From contig NZ_JACWUO010000002.1 in assembly GCF_020857975.1 (NCBI RefSeq), positions 248,001 through 312,000 of the forward strand: a DNA stretch of 64,000 nucleotides, given 5' to 3'. Positions 17,364-25,925 of the stretch are shown piece by piece. Numbering within the stretch: the first letter of the stretch is position 1; the number at the start of each line of letters is the position of its first letter. The notes beneath the pieces were generated by a model. That model ran no database searches, was not told where the DNA came from, and was given only the letters and a program-made list of their open reading frames with translations. A program made the translations under genes and the position numbers. The DNA comes from Stenotrophomonas rhizophila (GTDB taxonomy: Bacteria; Pseudomonadota; Gammaproteobacteria; Xanthomonadales; Xanthomonadaceae).

Positions 17364-18707
17364 TCAACGCTGCTGCAACTGCTCCAGCAAGGTCCGCGCC
17401 AGGCGGTCGTAGTCGCCCTTGAAATGATGGTCGCCCGGCAAGCTGATCACCTGCGCATTGCCCGCCGGCAACGACGGGCACAACGCATCGCCATCGTCCT
17501 GGCCGTACAGGCACAGCGTCCTGCCCGCCGGGAGCCGGGCGATCTCCGGCGCGATCGGCGTGCCATCGCCGCCACCACCCAGCCAGTTGCTGACATGGAA
17601 CTCGTAGTCGGCGTTCCTGCCCACCGACATCAACCCGATCATCGCCACGCTCCCGCGCGCCGCCGGCGACATCTGGTTGATCGCCGCCGGCAGCACATCG
17701 GCCCCCTGCGAAAACCCCACCAGTACCACCCGCTTGCGCTGCCACTGCTGGCTGTAGTGCCGCATGATCCGCTCCAGATCGCGCGCGAACCCCTGCGGCG
17801 TACGCGCAGTCCAGAAATAGCGCAGCGAATCCACCCCGACCACCGCAACCCCCGCCTCGCCCAGCGCCGCGGCCACTTCCTTGTCCAGGCCGGCCCAGCC
17901 ACCGTCGCCGGAGACGAAAATCGCGAACGTGTCGCCCGGCTTGGCCGGCGCCACCTCCACCACCGGCAGGCCTTTCAGGTCATCCGGCGGCGGCGCCAGG
18001 CTCACCCCCTGCTGCGCACCGATCACCTGCGCTGCGGCCAGCAGCCCGGGCAACGCATCGCCGCCATCGGTACGCTGGAACTGCCGCCCCATCGCCACCT
18101 TGCGCACGAACGCGGCCGCACTGCCGGCCGCGCAATGCTCGCCGCCGGCCGCGTCCAGCCACGGGAAGTTCAACTCGGCCGGCAGCAACCGGCCGTGACT
18201 GCTGCCGGCACCGCAGACCTCGCGCTGGCGCGCATGGTCCGGGCAGAAGCCGGTGGTCAGCAAGCCGGCAAACACCTGGGTGTCGGCCTGCGCGGCCACC
18301 GCATAGGCCAACCCGGCGCCCTGACCATCACCGCCGATCAGCGGCAGGTGATAACCCGGCACATGCAGGAACGCCTGGAAATAGCGCGAAAAATTCTCCA
18401 CATCGCCGGCACCGAACGCGCAGTCGCCGCTGCGTTCGCGCGCCAGCACCTTGCGCAAGCGGGCCACATCGACCTGGGCCACCAGCGCGCCCTGCGCCTG
18501 CAGCGCCTCGATCCGCTGCTGCGTACGCGCCCGTTCGCCGCCGCCGTCGAACCACACCACCACCCGCTGCGGGTGGCCGGCCGGCAGGTACACCGGAATG
18601 TCCTGGAAACGCCCATGGCTGACCTGCGTCACCGGTGCCGCGCCGGCCACCGTCGCCAGCCCGCCCATCACCAGCCCCAGCACCGCACCCACACTGGCTC
18701 GCCGCAT
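17364..18707 (-). CDS. AcvB/VirJ-family periplasmic hydrolase
   Basis: 447 residues from ATG 18707 (GAGG 9 nt upstream; a GTG six bases earlier is too close to it). A signal peptide (about 1-23, VMGGLATVAGA) precedes two VirJ-like alpha/beta-hydrolase halves. The second contains FVSGDGGWAGLDKEVAAAL (about 254-272) and the nucleophile elbow GFSQGADVLP. In Agrobacterium, AcvB has been reported as a lysyl-phosphatidylglycerol hydrolase working opposite the LpiA synthase. Here the gene ends 46 bp from the end of mprF, in convergent orientation, which supports the same pairing. Confidence 0.85.
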   Translation of the reverse strand: MRRASVGAVLGLVMGGLATVAGAAPVTQVSHGRFQDIPVYLPAGHPQRVVVWFDGGGERARTQQRIEALQAQGALVAQVDVARLRKVLARERSGDCAFGAGDVENFSRYFQAFLHVPGYHLPLIGGDGQGAGLAYAVAAQADTQVFAGLLTTGFCPDHARQREVCGAGSSHGRLLPAELNFPWLDAAGGEHCAAGSAAAFVRKVAMGRQFQRTDGGDALPGLLAAAQVIGAQQGVSLAPPPDDLKGLPVVEVAPAKPGDTFAIFVSGDGGWAGLDKEVAAALGEAGVAVVGVDSLRYFWTARTPQGFARDLERIMRHYSQQWQRKRVVLVGFSQGADVLPAAINQMSPAARGSVAMIGLMSVGRNADYEFHVSNWLGGGGDGTPIAPEIARLPAGRTLCLYGQDDGDALCPSLPAGNAQVISLPGDHHFKGDYDRLARTLLEQLQQR

Positions 18708-18786
18708 CGTCACGCATCCTCTGTAAGTCCCGCCACGATACGCCGGTCGCCCGCCCACGGCATGTACACGCCGTGGCTGCAACGCC

Positions 18787-19440
18787 TCAGCGCCGTGCGC
18801 GCCGCGCCTGCCACCAGCACTGCAGCGCCACCGCCGCCAGCCACGCCACCACCATCGCGATCACCAGCTTCTGCCCGGCCCCGCGTGGCGGCCCACGCCA
18901 CAACACATGCAGCCACAGCAACACGAAGCACAGCCAGGCCCAGCCCCAGGCCAGACCGGCCCAGCGCGACCACTGCGGGTCGGCACGCAGGTACCAGCTC
19001 TGCAGCAGCATCGCCACGCTCACGCACAGGAACGCGGTATTGGCCGCCAGCCCGTGCACCAGCGGGGCCAGCAACGGCGCGCGCCCAGGCAGCCAGCTGT
19101 CGCCGATCGCCACCGTGGCCAAGCCCAGCGCGGCCACGCAGAACAGCAGCGGGGCGGCCGCACTGCGCCGCGGCGACGCGCTGCCGGCGTGCAACGACCC
19201 GGCCAGCAGCACGATCGCCAGCGCCAGTACGCAATAGGCGGTACGCAACGCCACCCCCCAGGGGCCGTGCAGGTACAGGCTCAGCGTGGCCCGTACCGGG
19301 TCCAGGTCGGCGCGGGCCCATTGCGTCCATGCAGCGGTGGCCACGAACAGCAGCAGCGCCAGCAGGGTGACCAGGGCGAGGGTGCCCTGCAAACGGGGCG
19401 ACCAGCGCGCAGCGGCGGGCGGCGGCATCGGGCGCGGCAT
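18787..19440 (-). CDS. DUF998 family membrane protein
   Basis: 217 residues with six predicted membrane helices (about 18-38, 59-82, 95-113, 120-146, 158-180, 192-210). The helix pattern and SLYLHGPWGVALRTAYCVLA match DUF998-type proteins. Function unknown. The Lys/Arg-rich C-terminus (WWQARRARR) is probably cytosolic. It follows the small Cys protein gene in the same direction with a 9-bp gap. Confidence 0.75.
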   Translation of the reverse strand: MPRPMPPPAAARWSPRLQGTLALVTLLALLLFVATAAWTQWARADLDPVRATLSLYLHGPWGVALRTAYCVLALAIVLLAGSLHAGSASPRRSAAAPLLFCVAALGLATVAIGDSWLPGRAPLLAPLVHGLAANTAFLCVSVAMLLQSWYLRADPQWSRWAGLAWGWAWLCFVLLWLHVLWRGPPRGAGQKLVIAMVVAWLAAVALQCWWQARRARR

Positions 19441-19449
19441 CCCCAGGGC

Positions 19450-19641
19450 TCAGCCGCCGGCCTCGGGATGGCGCAGCTTCCACGCCGCCAGTGCCGCGCG
19501 GTAGGCCTGCAGCTCGTCGCTGTACAGGTCCAGCACGCACAACGGGCAACCGCTGCCGCAGCACTCGCTGGGGCCGGGTTCCTGCGGCGGCTGCGGGCGC
19601 GGATCGGAGGCGGGGCCGGGATCGGGGACGGGCACGGACAT
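19450..19641 (-). CDS. Small oxidoreductase-like Cys protein
   Basis: 63 residues if started at ATG 19641 (MSVPVPDP); an upstream ATG at 19683 would add 14 residues. A Pro-rich head (to about residue 24) is followed by ECCGSGCPLCVLDLYSDEL and YRAALAAWKLRHPEAGG. The CCGSGCxxC cluster is the mark of the oxidoreductase-like domain family (PF09791-type), found in bacteria and at the end of some eukaryotic proteins. Probably a small metal- or redox-binding cytosolic protein. Confidence 0.75.
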   Translation of the reverse strand: MSVPVPDPGPASDPRPQPPQEPGPSECCGSGCPLCVLDLYSDELQAYRAALAAWKLRHPEAGG

Positions 19642-19687
19642 GGGCAGGGGAAAGACGGTCACGGCACTAGTGTAGCCAGACAACGGC

Positions 19688-20287
19688 TCAGGCGGTCCGT
19701 CGGCGCAGGTTGGCCCGTGCCGCCGCGTCCAGGCGTTGGTGGAAGAACTCGCTCAGGAAGATCCGCGGCTTGAGCAGCAGCTGTTTCAGGAAACGGCGCC
19801 GGTTGAGCCGGAACAGGAAGCCGGGTACGTGCCCGGCATATTCCTCGGCAATACCGCGGTCATAGGCATCAAACACCGCCGCCGGCGCGCCGAGGATGGC
19901 CATGTCGCAATCCAGGAACAACGCCGCATCGGCGTCGACCTCGGTTGCCGACAGGGCGCCGTGGCGGGCAGTCAAGGCGATCAGCTGCACCACCCGCGCC
20001 ACGTCGATGCCCTGCCCCGGCAGCCAGCGCGCGATCGCCGCCGCGGCCAGCTCGGCCGAGCGCGCCTCGTTGTCGCTGCGGCCGGCCTGGTAGATCGCAT
20101 CGTGGTACAGCGCGGCCAGTTGCACCTCGGCCGGCTGCCGCCAACCCGGGCCCTCGGCAACCGCCTGGCAATGCTGCAGTACCGCCTGCACGTGCGCGAA
20201 GTTGTGGTACGCCCGCGGCGGCATCGCGTAGGCGGCTTCCAGTTCGGCGACCAGGCCGTCCGGCAGGGGAATCGGTTCGAAATGCAT
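19688..20287 (-). CDS. HD-domain predicted metal-dependent hydrolase
   Basis: 199 residues matching the COG4339 type. His of YHNFAHV (about 27-33), HD in LAALYHDAIY (about 58-67) and ALTARHGA give the metal-binding set. LFLDCDMAILGAPAAVFDAY and FLKQLLLKPRIFLSEFF are family blocks. Cytosolic; substrate unknown. It is the first gene of a minus-strand run (this gene, Cys protein, DUF998). Confidence 0.87.
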   Translation of the reverse strand: MHFEPIPLPDGLVAELEAAYAMPPRAYHNFAHVQAVLQHCQAVAEGPGWRQPAEVQLAALYHDAIYQAGRSDNEARSAELAAAAIARWLPGQGIDVARVVQLIALTARHGALSATEVDADAALFLDCDMAILGAPAAVFDAYDRGIAEEYAGHVPGFLFRLNRRRFLKQLLLKPRIFLSEFFHQRLDAAARANLRRRTA

Positions 20288-20533
20288 GGTCCATCATTGG
20301 CCCGGGCACCGTCGGCTGGCAAGCGGCGCGGCGGCCGGATTGTTGACGTTTTTTTCACCAGCGGCCGCAAAAGCCCGGGCGACAGGGCGTGCCCCCGGTT
20401 GTCCACAGCTTTGCCCATGGCTGATCCACACCGGCGGTGGATGGCCCGATACGCCGATGAGCGGCGCGCCAGTGGCCCGGCATCGGCCTAGACTGGACCT
20501 ACCAACGGCCCGGCACGCTGCGAGGTGATCATC

Positions 20534-21670
20534 ATGTCCGCCTGGAAAGCCCTGGCCCTGCTGGCCGGCCTGGCCGCCTCGGCCCCTGTCCCGGCCGCTA
20601 CCGCGCAGCCCACCGCCGCCGCGCCGGAAACCACTGCCACGCTGCCCACCGCCGAACAGATCCTGGCCGTGCCGCCGGCATTGCAGGCCCTGCTGCAACA
20701 ACGGGTGATCGCCCCGGGCGCCTCGCGCGAGCAACGCCTGCAGCGGCTGCTGCAGCTGATCTTCGACGAACAGGGCATGCACCTGGAATACGACCCGTAT
20801 GCCACCAACACCCTCACCGAAACCTGGCAGACCGGGCGCGCCAACTGCCTGTCCTTCACCCTGCTGTTTGTAACCCTGGCGCGTGCGGCGGGGATCGACG
20901 CGCGCGTGCAGGAAGTGGCCCAGGTGGTGAGCTGGCACCAGGACCAGGGCGTGATCTACAGCGTCGGCCACGTCAATGCCGGCATCGTGCTCAACGGCCG
21001 CGACGCGGTGGTCGACCTGGACCGCAACGTGCTCTACGACCGCTACGGCCCGCGCCCTATCCCGGCGCAGCGCGCCCTGGCGCACTTCTACAACAACCGC
21101 GGCGCGGCCAGCATGGCCGCCGGCGATACCGGCCAGGCGCGCGCCTACCTGCAGCAGGCGCTGGCGCTGGCACCGGACCTGGTGGCCGGCTGGAGCAACC
21201 TGGGCGTGCTCGAGACCCGCCTGGGCAACCTGGCCCAGGCCCGCCAGGACTACCTGACCGCGTTGCAGCTGCACCCGCGGCACGCCGCCAGCCTGACCAA
21301 TGCCAGCGCCCTGTTCCGCCGCCTGGGCGACACCGCCCAGGCCGCGCAGCTGGCCCGGCGCCTGGAGCAGGTGCAGCGCAGCGACCCGTTCGTGCAGTTC
21401 CAGCTTGGCAACCAGGCCGAACAGCGCCACGACTACGCCCGGGCCATCCATTACTACCAGCGCGCGGTACGGCTGTATGACAGCGCGCACCAGTTCCACT
21501 TCGGGCTGGCACGGGCCTACTTCCTGGCCGGCGAAAACCGCCGGGCGTCATTGGAAATGACCCGTGCGCGCGACCTGGCCGGCGACAACGCCGACGTGCT
21601 CAAGGCGCGCTACCAGGCCAAGCTGGGCAGCCTGCAACGCTGGCGCCAGCGCAGCGCCGCGGCCAACTGA
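20534..21670 (+). CDS. Secreted transglutaminase-like/TPR protein
   Basis: 378 residues from ATG 20534, with GAGG 8 nt upstream; a GTG at 20525 lies on that ribosome site. A signal peptide (about 1-23) is followed by a transglutaminase-like domain with Cys in GRANCLSFTLLFVTLARAAG (about 113-120) and His/Asp candidates in VGHVNAGIVLNGRDAVVDLD. The second half is four or five TPR repeats (AHFYNNRGAASMAAGDTGQ, AGWSNLGVLETRLGN, FQLGNQAEQRHDYARA). Periplasmic. The combination suggests a scaffold or peptidase-like role. It is convergent with phnA, 18 bp apart. Confidence 0.85.
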   Translation: MSAWKALALLAGLAASAPVPAATAQPTAAAPETTATLPTAEQILAVPPALQALLQQRVIAPGASREQRLQRLLQLIFDEQGMHLEYDPYATNTLTETWQTGRANCLSFTLLFVTLARAAGIDARVQEVAQVVSWHQDQGVIYSVGHVNAGIVLNGRDAVVDLDRNVLYDRYGPRPIPAQRALAHFYNNRGAASMAAGDTGQARAYLQQALALAPDLVAGWSNLGVLETRLGNLAQARQDYLTALQLHPRHAASLTNASALFRRLGDTAQAAQLARRLEQVQRSDPFVQFQLGNQAEQRHDYARAIHYYQRAVRLYDSAHQFHFGLARAYFLAGENRRASLEMTRARDLAGDNADVLKARYQAKLGSLQRWRQRSAAAN

Positions 21671-21688
21671 GCCGCGGGCGGGAAGGAC

Positions 21689-22024
21689 TCAGGCCTTTTT
21701 CAGGAAACAGGTCTTCAGCACCAGGCCCTTGATCTTGTCCGAGTTGCCTTCGATGTGCTCGGCATCGTCCTCGACCAGGCGGATGTTGCGGATCACCGTG
21801 CCCTGCTTGAGCGGAATCGAGGAGCCCTTGACCTTCAGGTCCTTGATCACCGTGACCGTGTCGCCGCCGGCCAGCACATTGCCATTGCTGTCGCGTACCA
21901 CCACGCCCTGCCCACCGGCCTCGGCGCCGGTCCACTCATGGCCGCAGTCGGCGCAGATCCACAGCGCGCCATCGGCATAGGTATTTTCCAGGGTGCATTG
22001 CGGACAGGCAGGAGCGGTGGACAT
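21689..22024 (-). CDS. phnA: PhnA/YjdM family zinc-ribbon protein
   Basis: 111 residues. An N-terminal zinc ribbon (CPQCTLENTY and WICADCGHEW) is followed by the PhnA domain (VRDSNGNVLAGGDTVTVIKDLKVKG and the LKTCFLKKA end). Although named for alkylphosphonate uptake, PhnA/YjdM is not part of the C-P lyase pathway; its role is unclear. Start ATG 22024. It faces away from yegD with 117 bp between. Confidence 0.92.
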   Translation of the reverse strand: MSTAPACPQCTLENTYADGALWICADCGHEWTGAEAGGQGVVVRDSNGNVLAGGDTVTVIKDLKVKGSSIPLKQGTVIRNIRLVEDDAEHIEGNSDKIKGLVLKTCFLKKA

Positions 22025-22141
22025 GGTGAAGCCTTGGGATACTGAACAACCCCCATTGTAACCGCCCACCCGCATGGCCCTTGCACCGGCCGGCGGCTTG
22101 CCGCAAAGTGCGCGCCCCCCAGACCGGCGTCCCGGCCCCGC

Positions 22142-23497
22142 ATGAAAATCGGCATCGACTTTGGCACCAGCAACTCCGCCGCCGCCGCGGTGGTCGACGG
22201 CCGCGTGGTGCCGATCCAGTTCGGCCAGGCCCAGCAGTTCCGCACCACGGTGTACTTCCCCGAAGTGATGCGCGACCCGAACGACTTCGCGCTGACCCCG
22301 GCGCTGGAGCACGACCTGGCCCGCCTGATCGAGGCCGCCGCGCGCGACGCGCGTGCCGCCGGCCAGGAGCGCGCGCCCGACGCGCTGCGCCGCGAGGCGC
22401 TGCGGGTGGTGCGTCGGCAGTGGATGGAAGAGCAGATGCGCGCGCCGTTGAGCTCGACCAAACTGCTGCAGAACGCGGTATACGGCGACGAGGCGCTGGA
22501 AGCCTATTTCGAGGAGAACGAGGGCAACCTGGTGCAGAGCCCCAAGTCGATGCTGGGCTACAACCTGCACCCGCGCGCGCGCCAGACCATCACCGGCATC
22601 GCTACCCACATCCTGGAACACATCCGCCTGACCGCCTCGCGCCAGCTGGAGCAGCCGGTGCGCACCGCCACCCTGGGCCGGCCGGTGCAGTTCCGCAGTT
22701 CGATCGGCGCAGCCGGCAACGACCAGGCGCTGGACATCCTGCACACCGCCGCGATCGCCGCCGGCTTTGACGATGTCGATTTCCTCGAGGAACCGGCCGC
22801 CGCGGCGATGCACTACCACGCCGAAAGCGCGCAGGAACACGACGCGGTGGTAGTGGACATCGGCGGCGGCACCACCGACATCGCCCATGCGCGCGTGGGC
22901 GGCCGGCAGCCCCCGAAGATCCACCGCGCCTGGGGCATCGCGCGCGGCGGTACCGACATCGACCTGGCGCTGAGCCTGGGCGGCTACATGCCGCTGCTGG
23001 GCCGTGGCGTGAGCCGCGTGCCCAACCACCACTACGTGGAAGCGGCGATGGTGCAGGACATGACCCGCCAGCGCGATTTCCGCCAGTACAACTACCGCGA
23101 TGTCGATGCGCCGTGGGGCAAGCGCCTGCAGGCGCTGCAGGACACCGGCAACACCGCGCGGCTGTACCGTGAAGTGGAACAGTGCAAGATCGCGCTGAGC
23201 AGCGCCGCCGGGCACGACAGCAACCTGGACTTCATCGAGCGCGGGCTGGCCGTGCAGGTCGACCGCGCGCGGCTGGAAACCGCCGCCGGCGGCTACCTGG
23301 GCGAACTGGGCAGCCTGCTGGAACAGGTCCGCGCCGATATCGGCCACGACCCGGCCGCAGTGTTCCTCACCGGCGGCATGTCGCGCGCCGGTTATCTGCA
23401 GGACGCGGTGGCCGCGGCATTCCCGGGCTCGACGCTGGTACGCGGCAACCCGTCGTTCGGCGTGGTGCACGGGTTGGCGTGGGCGGCCGCTTCTTGA
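22142..23497 (+). CDS. yegD: Hsp70-family chaperone-like protein YegD
   Basis: 451 residues; an actin/Hsp70 ATPase fold without a substrate-binding domain, as in YegD. Phosphate loop 1 is IGIDFGTSNSAAA (3-15), phosphate loop 2 is VVVDIGGGTTDIAH (about 238-251), and the adenosine motif is FLTGGMSRAGYLQDAV (about 402-417). The long insert MQDMTRQRDFRQYNYRDVD-like region (about 300-318) is usual for the family. ATP-dependent activity is expected; client unknown. It is followed by nearly 950 bp of repeat-bearing DNA. Confidence 0.93.
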   Translation: MKIGIDFGTSNSAAAAVVDGRVVPIQFGQAQQFRTTVYFPEVMRDPNDFALTPALEHDLARLIEAAARDARAAGQERAPDALRREALRVVRRQWMEEQMRAPLSSTKLLQNAVYGDEALEAYFEENEGNLVQSPKSMLGYNLHPRARQTITGIATHILEHIRLTASRQLEQPVRTATLGRPVQFRSSIGAAGNDQALDILHTAAIAAGFDDVDFLEEPAAAAMHYHAESAQEHDAVVVDIGGGTTDIAHARVGGRQPPKIHRAWGIARGGTDIDLALSLGGYMPLLGRGVSRVPNHHYVEAAMVQDMTRQRDFRQYNYRDVDAPWGKRLQALQDTGNTARLYREVEQCKIALSSAAGHDSNLDFIERGLAVQVDRARLETAAGGYLGELGSLLEQVRADIGHDPAAVFLTGGMSRAGYLQDAVAAAFPGSTLVRGNPSFGVVHGLAWAAAS

Positions 23498-23549
23498 AGG
23501 CTTGAATCAAACACTGGACTGACGGTTTCTCTGGCTTGGGTCGGGACAT

Positions 23550-23712
23550 GTGGGTTTCCGGGACACGCCGTAAACCCCGCTCCGCGGTCCGGTCCAGCCG
23601 CTGGCGGCTGGCCGTTCGGGCGCATGCGAGGCAGTGCCTCGCAAGCAATGCGCTCTCACCCCTGGGGGCTCGTGAGCGCCATCCATGGCGCCCAACGGTC
23701 CCGGAAACCCAC
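23550..23712 (+). repeat. Structured TIR element, copy A
   Basis: 163 bp bounded by perfect 15-bp terminal inverted repeats (GTGGGTTTCCGGGAC at 23550-23564, complement at 23698-23712). Internal hairpins are TGCGAGGC/GCCTCGCA (23625-23643), GCGCCAT/ATGGCGC (23676-23691) and CAGCCGC/GCGGCTG. No credible gene is inside. It is homologous to copies B (inverted) and C; the shared core motif GGACACGCCGTAAACCCC also appears in C. Confidence 0.85.
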
Positions 23713-23933
23713 ACGCCCCGCCCCGTTGACAGTAAATCGGTGGGCATAGAAGAAGCGGCGGTTCGTTGGGGGAGAGAGTACCGAGCGTGGCTCAGCACCA
23801 CCGAAGCAAAAGCGGAAGGCCGTGTCACCGTCTCAAGCCAGCGGCCAGGACGGCCAGCCAGTGGCAGCCGAGCAGAGCCTGGCGAGACGCGGTCTGCCTT
23901 TGACCTTTTTGTGCGCACCAGCCAACTGTAGAA

Positions 23934-24119
23934 GGTGCGCCGTGTGTGGGTTGGCGGGGCCCTCCATCGCATGGATGCGGTGGCGGAGCTTACATGGGTG
24001 AGACCGCATGGCTTGCAAGGCACTGCCTTGCATGCGCTCGAACGCACAGACGCCAGCGGCTGGGCCGGGCCGCAGCGCGGTACTTGCAGCGTGCCCCGCC
24101 AACCCACACACGGCGCACC
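23934..24119 (-). repeat. Structured TIR element, copy B (inverted relative to A)
   Basis: 186 bp with perfect 27-bp terminal inverted repeats (left arm 23934-23960, starting GGTGCGCCGTGTGTGGG; right arm 24093-24119). Internal hairpins match those of copy A with compensating base changes: TGCAAGGC/GCCTTGCA at 24014-24032, and CCATCGCAT/ATGCGGTGG at 23964-23983. The 221 bp between copies A and B hold no recognisable gene. Confidence 0.85.
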
Positions 24120-24441
24120 CAGCCTGGTAGTACCCGAGTCCAGTGCCTTGGCTCTTCGGCCTTGGTTTTCATCCTCTCCAGCCCCATCACAATGGGAACA
24201 AGTAGAGCCTCAAAGCCAAGCGCGACAAGGCCTTTGCCCAACATTAACAAAACGTTACGCCAAAAGCGCTATCATCTTTCCGCTTCAATGCGCAATGCGC
24301 ATGTCATCGGGCCTCGTACAGGCCACCATCCTTTTCGATGCTGCCGCCTTCCGGATCCGTCCCAGGCGCCGGGATCGTTTTTACGCTGTGATCCGGCTCG
24401 CTCCCAGCACGCAGTCCCCCGAGCCACAATGAGAGATTCGA
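24120..24441. other. Intergenic DNA before YkgJ gene
   Basis: About 320 bp with no convincing gene. It is more AT-rich around 24240-24300 (ACATTAACAAAACGTTACGCC), which may include the promoter for the YkgJ gene; AACGTT at 24250 is a short palindrome. Nothing else stands out. Confidence 0.4.
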
Positions 24442-24795
24442 TTGGGCGAACGCCTGGTTGTACCAGCCCCAGTTTCCGCTGCCGAACCCGACCCCATCGA
24501 CTGCCGCCGTTGTGACGCAGTCTGTTGCCGGCTGTCGGTCACGGTGATGCCCGACGACAACGTGCCCGGCTACCTGCTGGACACCGACGAGAACGGCCGC
24601 ACCGTGATGGCGCGCAACGACGAAGGCTGGTGCGCGGCGATCGACCCCTACCATCTGCGCTGCACCATCTACACCCAGCGCCCCGCGATCTGCCGCCAGT
24701 TTGACATGGGCGGCGATGACTGCCGCCTGGTGCGGCAGGACTACCGTCGACAACAGCATGACCTGTCGACGATCTTTTCCACGATCCATCCATGA
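24442..24795 (+). CDS. YkgJ family cysteine-cluster protein
   Basis: 117 residues from a TTG start at 24442; an in-frame TGA lies four codons upstream and no ATG or GTG precedes the conserved Cys cluster, so TTG (with GAGAGA upstream) is the best choice. The family motif is CRRCDAVCC (about 21-29), with later Cys in GWCAAI, LRCTIYTQRPAICRQF and DDCR. These Cys probably bind zinc or an Fe-S cluster. The stop overlaps ATG 24792 (ATGA), but the next gene more likely starts at 24807. Confidence 0.85.
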   Translation: MGERLVVPAPVSAAEPDPIDCRRCDAVCCRLSVTVMPDDNVPGYLLDTDENGRTVMARNDEGWCAAIDPYHLRCTIYTQRPAICRQFDMGGDDCRLVRQDYRRQQHDLSTIFSTIHP

Positions 24796-24806
24796 CAGGA
24801 GCATCC

Positions 24807-24986
24807 ATGGCCCGTTCGCCAAAGACCTCCCCCAAGGCAAGCAACACCGTTCGCGTCGACCGTAAGCAGGGTTCCAACACGGCCGTCAACAGCGCCAGCA
24901 TCGCAGCCGACCTGGCCGCGTTCCGCAAAAGTGGTGGCAAGATCGAAGTGCTGGGCAATACCCTGGCATTGAAGAGAGCCGGCTGA
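24807..24986 (+). CDS. Small basic conserved-looking protein, unknown
   Basis: 59 residues from ATG 24807, chosen because AGGAG lies 6 nt upstream. The N-terminal half is Ser/Lys/Asn-rich and basic (MARSPKTSPKASNTVRVDRK); the second half is helical (IAADLAAFRKSGGKIEVLG) and ends NTLALKRAG. It resembles small proteins that follow YkgJ genes in xanthomonads, but I cannot name a family. It is translated closely after YkgJ. Confidence 0.65.
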   Translation: MARSPKTSPKASNTVRVDRKQGSNTAVNSASIAADLAAFRKSGGKIEVLGNTLALKRAG

Positions 24987-24998
24987 CGCCGCAGCCGT

Positions 24999-25023
24999 CC
25001 GCACCGGCCTTGCGCCGGTGCGG
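24999..25023. terminator. GC-rich hairpin between convergent genes
   Basis: A 10-bp stem (CCGCACCGGC / GCCGGTGCGG) with a 5-nt loop, lying between the small gene ending at 24986 and the DUF4097 gene ending at 25033. No T-tract, so termination efficiency is uncertain. Confidence 0.5.
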
Positions 25024-25032
25024 TGGCCGCAC

Positions 25033-25914
25033 TCAGCGGCCGCCCAGCTCTACCCGCACGCTGCCCGAGTGTGCGTTGATCGAAATATCGCCGTCGCCAC
25101 CGCCCAGCCGGGTATCCAGGCTGCGGCCGGGCCCATAGCGCGGCTTCTCCACCTGGCCTGCATCGGACTGGATGCCGCCACTGAACGTCTTCACCGCCAA
25201 CTGCGCCGACACCGTGCGCGGCAGCGCCAGCGTGATCGCCCCGCTGACCGTCTGCAACGACACCTTCCCGCCCGGCGCCAACCCGCTGGCGGCCACCTCG
25301 ACACTGCCCGAGACCGCCTCGGCCGACAGCCGCTGCACCCGCCCGGCATCCACCCGGATGCTGCCCGACACCGTCTCGGCCGCCACCTCGCCCGATGCGC
25401 CGCCGGCCTGGATCCGGCCGCTGACCGCGCGCAGGTCCAGCCGCGGCGTCTGCACCTGCGAGCGGACACTGCCGCTGACCGAGCTCAGTGCCGTCTCCGC
25501 GCTGCGCCCGGCCGCCACGATCCCGCCACTGACCGCCGTGGCCTGCAGCCGCCGCACATCCACATCGGCCACCTCGATGTCCGCGCTGACCGTGCCCAGC
25601 TGCACCTCCACCGCCCGCGGCACGCGCAGTTCCAATGTCGCCCCACCGTTGCTGCGGCCGCGTGGATACACCACCTCCCAACGCACCCGGTTGGCGCTCT
25701 TGTCCTGTTTCAGTTGCAGGCCATCGGCCATCGACCCGCTGAGCTGGACCTCGTTGCGGTCCCACCCGCGCACGCTGACCTTGCCGGCGATATTGCTCAC
25801 CTCCACCCGTCCCCCCGCGCCCAGTGGCGCGCGCGCATCCACGCGGGTATCGGCCTGCGCCGCCAGCGGCAGCAGCAGGCCCAGAACAGCAATCAGACGC
25901 AGCGAATGGTGCAT
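25033..25914 (-). CDS. DUF4097 beta-repeat secreted protein
   Basis: 293 residues from ATG 25914 with AAGGAG 7 nt upstream; the longer frame starts inside that site. Signal peptide about 1-22 (IAVLGLLLPLAAQA). The rest is a right-handed beta repeat with many SVSG/AVSG turns (AVSGGIVAAG, SVSGSVRSQV, TVSGSIRVDAG, AVSGSVEVAAS, TVSGAITLALP), typical of DUF4097/DUF4098. It is the third gene of the sigma factor operon and is probably part of its regulon; such operons often respond to envelope stress, but the signal is unknown. Confidence 0.88.
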   Translation of the reverse strand: MHHSLRLIAVLGLLLPLAAQADTRVDARAPLGAGGRVEVSNIAGKVSVRGWDRNEVQLSGSMADGLQLKQDKSANRVRWEVVYPRGRSNGGATLELRVPRAVEVQLGTVSADIEVADVDVRRLQATAVSGGIVAAGRSAETALSSVSGSVRSQVQTPRLDLRAVSGRIQAGGASGEVAAETVSGSIRVDAGRVQRLSAEAVSGSVEVAASGLAPGGKVSLQTVSGAITLALPRTVSAQLAVKTFSGGIQSDAGQVEKPRYGPGRSLDTRLGGGDGDISINAHSGSVRVELGGR

Positions 25915-25925
25915 GGGAATCTCCT

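Noticed and set aside
23713-23933. Possible gene between repeat copies A and B
   Set aside because: Short open frames on both strands lack ribosome sites and recognisable composition.
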